Source of the DNA: Rutpela maculata
Lineage: Eukaryota > Arthropoda > Insecta > Coleoptera > Cerambycidae
Assembly (NCBI GenBank): GCA_936432065.2
Contig: OW386285.2
Location: forward strand, 106,149,869-106,213,868
Reading direction: 5' to 3'
DNA length: 64,000 nucleotides
Part shown: one piece after another, positions 56,345-64,000 of the stretch
How positions within the stretch are numbered: position 1 is the first letter of the stretch
How the letters are laid out: each line of letters starts with the position of its first letter
Notes under the pieces: model-generated
Databases searched by the model: none
What the model saw: only the letters and a program-made list of their open reading frames with translations
Told to the model about the DNA's origin: nothing
Program-made: the position numbers and the translations under genes

Positions 56345-57530
56345 AATATATAAGTAAATTAAGCATTAAAACAGTTCAAAAAGCTTGATTTAATTTAATC
56401 ACTGTTCAAATTTTGTTCAAATTTTAGAAATATTAATATTTGATTGGAGGAAGTAGTCAACAGCAATTTTAAAAAAAATTCAAGCCCTATTTTGAAATAG
56501 AGACGTACCTATATTAAATCTTTATTCTTTATGAAAATGCTTCAATGTGTGAAGCATTTTACTTCAGCCAGTACAGAAAAATATAACGCAGGTATTTGTT
56601 TGCAATGTGATGAATAAATAAAAAAATTCCGTGGAAATATCGGTCTGGTTATTATATATTCCGGTTATATATATATTCTGGTTATAAAATTCCGAAACAC
56701 GTGTCCGTAGCTATTATATATTTAACTTCAGATCTACACGTTCTTATGAATCACGTGTACAAAATGTAATCGTAAAGGGGAAAACCTAACTCGCGCGTAT
56801 AATTTGTCATTTTATTGAGATGACATTATTCTGTAAACTTCATTTGATATATAATAAATTACCTTTTAAGCATCGCAATGGCTGTTGTCAATTGCACCAT
56901 TGTTTCCGTCTTTTACAAAATTGCTGACCTATATACTTACTCAACGGTAGTTTATGTCCCATGTTTTTCTATTATTTTAATTTATTGTATAAGATTGTGT
57001 GTAACAAATATTACATTGTAACCATGTTTTATACAGAAGGTTATTGGTTTGCACTTTTAGACTTTTGATGTTTGACTGAATGCAAAACGATTAAGGTTTT
57101 ATTACGGTTTTACGATTTTCATTTTACACGATTTCTTCTTTAGAAGTAAAATTTATGACTAAATAATACCTATGTCAGTAATAGTTGTTTGACCCTCGAC
57201 AACTTAAACAATACACTTTTCTGCAAAGAGAATAAAGTATAATAACTTTATTTATTTTCCTATTTCATTTCCTCAACCAGTATAATCGTCGTTAAATATA
57301 TACAGTAAAACCTATATTTAAAAATATGACGTCATTGATTGTCTATTTAAGTAACTAAAAGTCCATACTAAGCAGGCAGAAGAAATCGAACAAAAATATA
57401 ATAAAAACAAATCGGTAAAGGTATTTACCCAAAATTTCCCTCTCCGGCGCACAGCTCCATTAAAAATTCACAGTTCTACGCTCAACGTATCAATGCAATC
57501 CTTTCACCTACAACTACAGTCAAATCGAAG
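56345..57530. other. AT-rich sequence, nothing recognised
   Basis: Short hairpin AAAATGCTTCAATGTGTGAAGCATTTT near 56538-56564. No gene. Confidence 0.35.
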
Positions 57531-57533
57531 AAC

Positions 57534-57690
57534 CTAGTGGTTTGATTACGATGAAATACTTTCAATTTTTCACAGGCCTGCAATATAAATTGCCGGCCCT
57601 TAAGGCCTATATTCACCAGAGACAAGTTTGCTTGTTTGGACGAATACTATCATCAAACCACTTCGGTTAGTGGTTTGATAAATTTATCAC
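57534..57690. repeat. Possible small MITE and adjoining hairpin
   Basis: AGTGGTTTGATTACGATGAA at 57536 and its partial complement TATCATCAAACCACT at about 57647-57662 form imperfect inverted ends. The right one also forms a perfect hairpin (ATCAAACCACT / AGTGGTTTGAT). No duplication found. Confidence 0.35.
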
Positions 57691-57711
57691 TTTTCGACAC
57701 TAGCTCCTAGA

Positions 57712-58411
57712 ATATTACACATTCTATAGAATACTCTTCGCAGTTTTTTGTTAATAATATTAATCTTAGACATTTTTAATTTTTTAGTACGAACTTAGTT
57801 GGTAAGACTCAGTGAAAAATAAAGAAAAAATAAAAAAAAACTATACCATACCCCATTTGGGTTTCAAACCCGGAACCCTTGGATCCCGAGTCAAAAGCGT
57901 AAGAACTACACCACCACCTAATACGTAAAAAAATGCAAATTTTTACATATAAAAGACGAGCTAAAATCATATTTCCACGGTTGTATATTACTTATGAAAT
58001 GTATATTTGTAAAATATATAAATATTTAAATATTAAAATGAAATATCATTTCACCAGATTTCTATTCAATTACAAAAACATAAAAATCAAATGTTTTTTT
58101 TTTCAAATTTAAATCATTAATAACATTTTTATTTACTGATCGATTTTGTTCAAAAACAATAGGGTTCTTCCTCTAGCTAACACTAATTTACTGCCCAAAT
58201 TTTAGTACAATCGGATTTTTCTTTCTTGAGTTATAGTGCTTACAAGATACGTGACGGACGGACAGACCGACATTTCGAAAGTTGTTCAGAATTCGTTCAC
58301 TAACACAATTATATGAAAATTTTTTGTCTGCGAGAGATATTTACGGTTTTAGAAATGTGCCGATCAAATGCAATATAGGTACTCTTCGTTTTCGTATTTG
58401 CGAAGAGTATA
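57712..58411 (-). repeat. GCGAAGAGTA repeat family, copy F (minus strand, full-length)
   Basis: In reverse it runs from the hairpin (TACTCTTCG...CGAAGAGTATAAT, 58380-58411) through GTGCCGATCAAATGC, the GACGGACGGACAGACCG run and CCTCTAGCTAACACTAATT. The tRNA-like core at 57852-57920 (minus strand GGTGGTGTAGTTCTTACG, then GGGTTTGAAACCC) and the 3' module with AGAATACTCTTCGC follow. The anticodon-side sequence of the core differs from the other copies, so this may be a distinct subfamily. A full-length copy without insertions. Confidence 0.72.
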
Positions 58412-58623
58412 ATAAGAACCATATATATTTTACTTCTGTTCATATATTTATTATTTTACCGAGTTACTATGACAATACATATCGATTAATAATTAATTAA
58501 TCTAGTATATCTTTGTGATACTAGATGTCACTATAAGTATAACTTCGCAACTACCTTTATTAAATAAATTTTCTTAACATCTTCTCTAATTGCAAAATTA
58601 TACTTTTAAATTTTATAATATAA

Positions 58624-58925
58624 AACAAGCTAAAAACGTAGGTACTCTTCGCCAATTTACTGAGCTTTTTATGTAATTGTTATACATTCTATAGGATACT
58701 CTTCGCAGTTTTTTTGTAAATAATGTTAGTTTTTGTGATACCAACTTTGTTGTGAAAAAAAATATATGAAAAAAAATTGAAACTGACTAGGATTTGCACA
58801 CTGGATCTTTGGATTGCAAAACAAAACTTTAAACACTGGACCAATCTTTCGAGAATCATATTTCAACGCATTAGACATATTATTATAAAATATATATTAG
58901 TAAAATGCAGAAACAAAGAAATAAG
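58624..58925 (-). repeat. GCGAAGAGTA repeat family, copy G (3' half)
   Basis: In reverse it shows the 3' module (GGTACTCTTCGCC, ATAGGATACTCTTCGCAG), the tRNA-like core (58785-58845, TTTTGCAATCCAAAGATC on the minus strand) and the AATCATATTTCAACG block. It stops at the left end of the mariner element. The mariner probably inserted into this copy. Confidence 0.7.
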
Positions 58926-58929
58926 TATA

Positions 58930-61073
58930 CAGTGTGTCCCAGGATAGATGTAACAAGAGGTGTAATGGACCAAAAATTTTGGAATTTTGGAATGTTATTT
59001 GGGGATTGAGTCCTGCTTGTTGTAAAACTAAAGTATACCAAAAATGACTTGATTTGGTGTTCTACAGGGTGTTTTATAAGCAAAGTTGTAAAAATCACCA
59101 CTAATAAAGTACCTTTATTTTCAAAATATGAAAAAATTTCACTAAGAAAAGTTATTTGGAATACAATTTTATACCTCTCTACGAAATTTCAGGAACATAA
59201 CATTATTTTTTTGAAACTTCCCATTTTTTTGCGAATTAAGAGTTGAATTTATATTTAAAGTTGTGTAGGAGCAAATGTTAATCATCTCAAAAAGTAGGCT
59301 ATTGGTAAATAAAAAATTGAATATACGAGATGTAAGAAGGTATAATGTTAATCGAACTAATTGTAAAACAAGACACAATTACTAACAGAAGATTAATGAG
59401 TTTTAAAAATTATAACAAGTAATAAATGTCAAAAACATAAGAGATTTACAAACAAATTAATTATTGACTAATACAAAACAATGTTTACAATTTTTTTATT
59501 ATTCGACGTAGCTACCACCCACCCCACACACATTTCGATCCTTTGCCTGAAGTCCTTAAAACTGTTTCGAATATGATCTAACGGTATGGAGTTTACGGCA
59601 TTTGTAATTCTCTGCTTCAATACTGCTACATCGTTAGGAAGTGGTTCAGCGTAAACCAACTGCTTGAGGCGACCCCATAAAAAGAAATTCAATATTGATA
59701 GGTTTGTGGATCTCGCCGGCCACTTGATCGGTCCATTCCTGGCAATCCAATTTTCTCTAAAATTTTAATTCACCCACCGATTAACCATTTCTGTGGAGTG
59801 GCCAGGGCAACCATCATGTTGAAAATGAACTAAAGGCATATCTCTTAAAATATTTAAATGTTTTTCAGAAAATCTTTCAAGAAGCTGTAAATAAGTGTGC
59901 TGGTTTAACCTTCCCTCAATGAAATAAGGTCCAATAACTCCAACGTGATAAGAAACGGCACACCACACATTCACTTTTTTTATAATATTGTCTTCTACAA
60001 TGAATTCTAAAATTTGGATTTTCAGAAGCCCAAAACCGACAATTCTGAGATGAAACAACACCATTGGTTGTGAATGTGGATTCATCTGAGAAAATTATGA
60101 AATGATGAAAAAATCTCTCTGCCATGATTTTTTCTCCAATGGTCAAACAAAAATCCAACCTACGGCCGTCATCTCCCTCTTCAAGCGTATGTTTATAATT
60201 TGCTTTATATACCCTAATTTTCGTTGCCTTGTAAATTCTTTGGAGTTCAGACTTGCTAATATTAATAAGAGCTGATCTCTCTCTTAGTGGCATCCTAGGA
60301 TTTTCTATAACAGAGGCATGAGCTGTAATAGCCCCAACATTGTCTTCATCATATGCTTTTATTTTTCTTTTCATGTTAAAAACACTACCAGTAGCCAGAA
60401 ACTTTTTAATTATTCTCATAGCCTGAGTACGTGACAAAGCAGTGTTTGGAAATTTCAAATTAAATTGGCTTACCACTTCTCTTAGCGAGTTTTCACCGCC
60501 AATTCCGTAGCATTGCACAATATAAATTTTTTCACGCACTGTGAGTACCATTTTCACTTACTTTTTTATGCTTGGTTCGTTAATTTGAAACAGAAATTAA
60601 GGATAATATTGACTACGTTTGACAGATATGTCAATAATAAATGATAAGTGTGTATCCACTGCTTTTCTCATAGCCTACTTTTAGATTCTATATAACTTTA
60701 AATATTAATTCACAAAGAATAATTTCTATGCAGTTTTAATTGAATGGTTCAAAATGAAATATTAATTTATTGAAAAAATGAGGAGTTTCAAAAAAATTAT
60801 TTTATATTCCTGAAATTTGGTATATAAGTATAAAATTGCATTCTAAATAACTTTTCTTAGTGGAATTTTTTCATATTTTGAGAAATAAAGGTACCTTATT
60901 AGTGGTGATTTTTACAACTTTGCTTATAAAACACCCTGTAGCACTCCAAATCAAGTCATTTTTGGTATACTTTAGTTTTACAACAAGCAGGACTCAATCC
61001 CCAAATACTATTCCAAAATTTCAAAATTTTTGGTCCGTTACACCTCTTGTTACATCTATCCTGGGACACACTG
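58930..61073 (-). mobile_element. Complete Tc1/mariner-superfamily element with long terminal repeats
   Basis: A 2144-bp element flanked by TA (58928-58929 and 61074-61075). It starts CAGTGTGTCCCAGGATAGAT and ends with the exact complement. The inverted repeats extend, with few differences at first and indels later, to about 59310 and 60662, some 0.4 kb each, far longer than the 20-30 bp usual for mariner. An inner CAGGGTGTTTTATAAGC motif occurs in each repeat. The minus strand encodes a decayed transposase. Confidence 0.92.
59468..60557 (-). pseudogene. Mariner-type DDE transposase, inactive
   Basis: The minus-strand N-terminus (from about 60557: MVLTVREKIYIVQCYGIGG, FPNTALSRTQAMRIIKKFLA, TGSVFNMKRK) is the helix-turn-helix domain typical of this insect group. 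The catalytic part shows IIFSDESTF (first D), VNVWCAVSYHVGVIGPYF, FQHDGCPGHS (second D), then WPARSTNLSILNFFLWG. Active relatives have SPDLxPLDFFLWG, so both aspartates of the third motif read asparagine. There is also a one-base frameshift at the A/T homopolymer 59975-59981 and a TAA stop after VNRWVN (near 59765). Counting through that stop, the second D and the last N are separated by 41 residues. Full frame about 360 codons. Confidence 0.88.
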
Positions 61074-61075
61074 TA

Positions 61076-62198
61076 CATGTATAAATTAAAAAAAAATACG
61101 AGTTATCATGATTTCCGTTATATTTGTGCCAGTGAGATATCCAATTTATGCTTTTAGGCCTAATAGTTTACTAGAAATGGCTTCGGAGATGCGATTGTCC
61201 CGATATAAAAATTTTACCCATACATACTTTGATAGATCAACGTCTTTATAGATCTGGAAGTTTTTCACCCACTGGTCTTGGCCTTGAATTCAAATAACAC
61301 ATTTTCAAGATATTTATTTGTTAATAAAAAGCGTAGCAATTTACTTCTGATTAAATAAATGAATTCCTTGGTTTTAAACCAGGCAATGGGGGAAGTGAGA
61401 GCAGAACACCCTGTACATTATGTTGTTGACATCTTGATAATGTGTTGAGTTTATTCTAACTCTAATGTATACAATTAATTGATTACTCAACAATTAGTAG
61501 GAACCGGCGGAAATTAGAAAATAGATCGTACCAAAAATACATCTTGCCATATCCGGTGTTAACGTAAAGTTTAAACGAAAATACGCTGAATTGTCAACCA
61601 TACAATTCTTAATCTTCAAATTTTGTGGTTTTTTATTGCTAGAATCTGCTGACAGATTTATATTTTATATGCATAACAACTTGTGGCTTCTTATAATAAA
61701 TACGACTTTGGCAGAAAAACAAATTGAAACCATACCTTAATGTTTACATTTATGTAAATTCCACAAGGGATGATAAATCTCTTTAAGATTTTAAATATAT
61801 TGTAAACAAAACGATTAGATAAAAAATATTATTTACAATTTTGTTCTCACTGCAATTACAAAGAAGGCCAAATTATGTAACAGTGATTCATATGTGTGGT
61901 AAGTAATAGGTACATACATACATACATACCTAATAATAAGTAATAAGAAACCTAAACCAAAGACTATCAGTTCTGCCTAAACTAACAAGATTCTTGAATA
62001 CATAACCGATGTAGGTATAATTTTTCTTTTATTTTTATTTTAAGTTCTAATATGTATAAAACTAGTAAAAATAACCGATCATACAACGAACTAAGCATCT
62101 GGAAAAAGAGAAAACATCGTAAAATTGGAAACATTTTAAATCCTATTTCACATTTTAATGGATGGTTTCTGAAAATTTACTGGGCATTATTAGTAATG
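61076..62198. other. AT-rich sequence, nothing recognised
   Basis: Contains a lone mariner-like terminus (AACACCCTGTA near 61404-61414) and a (CATA)n run at about 61912-61928. No gene. Confidence 0.35.
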
Positions 62199-62200
62199 TA

Positions 62201-62546
62201 CAGGGTGGACCAAAATAGATGAGATTTGAGGTTTTCTCTAAAACTATGGCAGGTAGGCAAAAACCAATGCAGGTGTCCTGAGTTCGATTTTCCAAAAACA
62301 AACAATGGCGCAAATTGCGATGGCCTATCTTTTTCGACAACCGAGCTACAGAGCATTTTTGGAAAATTGGCATTTTTGGATGACCTCTATATTTCAATTA
62401 CCAAGTGTCAAATCGAAAACCGAGTAACACATTCTTGAGGCACTTTTTTGAGTAGAATCCGTTGCTGATAAGAAAAAAATTATGCATGCATCAGTTTTCG
62501 AGATATAGATACCTATAACTTGTGTTTTTTTAAATGGAACTCCCTG
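62201..62546. mobile_element. Small Tc1/mariner-type MITE
   Basis: It starts CAGGGTGGACCAAAATAG after TA and ends GGAACTCCCTG before TA, 346 bp in all. The ends are imperfect (CAGGGTGGACCA against CAGGGAGTTCCA). Overlapping frames of 70-80 codons on both strands lack known motifs. Confidence 0.5.
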
Positions 62547-62682
62547 TAAATTATTTCATTATTCGATCACAACTTAAGTTAGCTATCCAACGATATATCA
62601 TGTCATATTTATCTCTAGAAAAAGTGGTTAATTTTCTAAAAATATAATATATTTCTGAGGAGGCCATGGAAAACTATTAAAA
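62547..62682. other. Short AT-rich spacer before the piggyBac end
   Basis: TTAA at 62677-62680 lies two bases before the element's CCCTTTCC, so the target site has either shifted or mutated. Confidence 0.4.
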
Positions 62683-64000
62683 CCCTTTCCAGCCCGAATT
62701 ATTATCCAGGTTCAAAAAAAAATTCTTTTACCTTTTTTTTAATTCACAATGATACTACTAAACATATATATGCAAAGAAAAACTAAAATATTTACATTTT
62801 TAGTGCCAAAATGAATTGACGCCATATGGAGTCACTGGGCAAATATATGCTAAAATGAAAAAAGTTTGGATAATAAACTATTTATTGAATTATCATGAAT
62901 AATAATTATTTACAATGGAATAATTTAAAACAGTTTTTATCCTTTGTTAAACATACATTTTACATTTTTCGCACATTATACGGGAATATGCATAAATGCA
63001 AAACCTACATCTTTGCTTCGTTGAGATATGCATAGGCCAGTGGTCTACAGTATCATAGCTTATATCATCTATAAGAACTGCTGTAACATTCCTTTTAGGA
63101 AGGTCGAAAGAGGTCGGCCCCTCTTTCGGGGATCAATTTTTCCCGCACTCATAAGACCGTGGGCTATTTTTGAACGAAAAACAATCAATGGCTTGTACTT
63201 TTTTTTCTTTGACTCATATGTCTTCGGTATAGTAGCTATGAATTTACAATACACATATCTATCATATTCCAGAAAATACGTAAGTAAAACCTCCTCACAA
63301 TTTATTCTATACAGTGATACCAGCATATCGTGAAGATCGATACCGCCCATATACATATTATACTCCTTCACTATATTTGGTCGTGGTACCTGAATGTACT
63401 TTTTCTCGGCAAGACTCCAACGTTCAACAGATTCAACAGGGTGAATTCCTTTATATGTGGAAAGTAAATGCACTGCTTTGTTATCGGACCACTTTGCAGC
63501 TATTATCATGTCTTGATACGTATAGTTATCGTAAGATCCTCTGCCAGATTTTTTCAATGTATCATCCGTTTTCATACTGCAACCAGGAATTCGGTTGCTC
63601 TTGACAGTTCCTGTAGCAAGGATGCCTAAACTCTTCAGATTGCAGAAAAGCTCAACAGACGTAAACCAATTATCACAATACAATTTATGATTGTTATGCT
63701 TTGGCATATTATCTACCATCCTCATGACTATATCACCACTTACCCGAGTGCAGAAGTATTTTGACTGTACCTTTGCCAATATATACCTCAAAATCATATA
63801 CTATTCCGCTCACACCAGCTCTAGCAAACACCCCACTTATGAGGTTTATTCTTGATGTATTGTTTCAAGATGCTTCTGCCTTTGAATGGAATTATTATTT
63901 CATCCACTGACATATGCTCTTCTGCTTCAATTGTTGAAAAATTAGAACGTACTGCATCAATGATTGGCCGAATTTTGAATAATTTGTCATACTCTGTATG
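62683..64000 (-). mobile_element. piggyBac-family element, right part beyond the window
   Basis: The end CCCTTTCCAGC and the first 390 or so bases match the element at 38281 almost exactly, including GACGCCATATGGAGTCACTG. The two diverge at about 63096 because this copy still contains the transposase core that the other has lost. The far end lies outside the window. Confidence 0.9.
62906..64000 (-). pseudogene. piggyBac transposase, core and C-terminus (partial)
   Basis: The minus-strand translation enters from the window edge with AEEHMSVDEIIIPFKGRS (first catalytic aspartate) and QYIKNKPHKWG, then a frameshift near 63822 to RAGVSGIVYDFEVY. It continues with LYCDNWFTSVELFCNLKSL (second aspartate), LATGTVKSNR, YNMYMGGIDLHDMLVSLYRI (third aspartate), and a frameshift near 63100 into the cysteine-rich C-terminus HWPMHISTKQRCRFC. 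A small deletion near 62955 shifts the end. All three catalytic aspartates are visible, but at least three frameshifts make it inactive. The open stretch 63069-63797 (242 codons) is the best-preserved piece. Confidence 0.88.

Noticed and set aside
57852..57920. A real tRNA gene on the minus strand
   Set aside because: The D and T arm sequences are tRNA-like, but the stems do not close into a convincing cloverleaf, there is no terminator T run, and it recurs inside a dispersed repeat.
62155..62438. Opposed frames of 80 and 70 codons
   Set aside because: Both fall in a small MITE, have no motifs and overlap on opposite strands.
63314..63604. 96-codon plus-strand frame
   Set aside because: Shadow of the piggyBac transposase coding sequence on the minus strand.

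Overview
This is an AT-rich eukaryotic window, almost certainly from an insect. It holds hAT, Tc1/mariner, piggyBac, Helitron-like, Jockey-like and RNase H-bearing LINE sequences plus a 5S-rRNA-derived SINE, in the dense nested pattern of a large repeat-rich insect genome. The order cannot be fixed from sequence alone. I find no host gene, tRNA gene, functional rRNA gene or CRISPR. Almost every long open frame is either a decayed transposon protein or a chance frame.

Layout. 0-10 kb: end of a mariner-like element, a 624-bp palindromic hAT MITE, a hAT with transposase remnants lying in the loop of an older foldback, a 180-bp TA-flanked MITE, a 1.38-kb hAT-type element, a Helitron-like element with two tandem arrays, and a foldback inserted in a dispersed repeat I call the GCGAAGAGTA family. 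10-20 kb: a Jockey-like 3' fragment split by a 2.95-kb foldback, a 1.77-kb hAT-type element and a small hAT-like element carrying a minisatellite. 20-33 kb: a 5S-derived SINE with 13-bp target duplications, several LINE reverse-transcriptase fragments, a TIR element with short palindromic motifs, and a GCGAAGAGTA-family copy broken by two insertions and bracketed by inverted repeats 4.2 kb apart. 33-44 kb: foldbacks, a piggyBac deletion derivative (N and C termini kept), an RNase H-type LINE remnant and a microsatellite. 45-57 kb: more GCGAAGAGTA copies (one split by the 180-bp MITE), a 3-kb LINE with reverse transcriptase and RNase H, an antisense Jockey-like fragment and a 3-kb compound foldback. 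57-64 kb: more GCGAAGAGTA copies, a complete mariner with about 0.4-kb inverted repeats and a dead transposase, a small MITE, and a second piggyBac of the same family running off the window end.

How the parts relate. The sequence is best read as layers of insertions. Target-site duplications (8 bp hAT, TA mariner, TTAA piggyBac, 13 bp SINE and LINE) give firm boundaries and a relative order. The autonomous machinery seen here (hAT, mariner and piggyBac transposases, LINE reverse transcriptases) is broken by frameshifts, stops or changed catalytic residues, so the small elements must have been moved by copies elsewhere. The most interesting items are the GCGAAGAGTA family with its tRNA-like core, two Jockey-like fragments that both begin at the same place in that core, the 5S-derived SINE, and the two complementary piggyBac derivatives.
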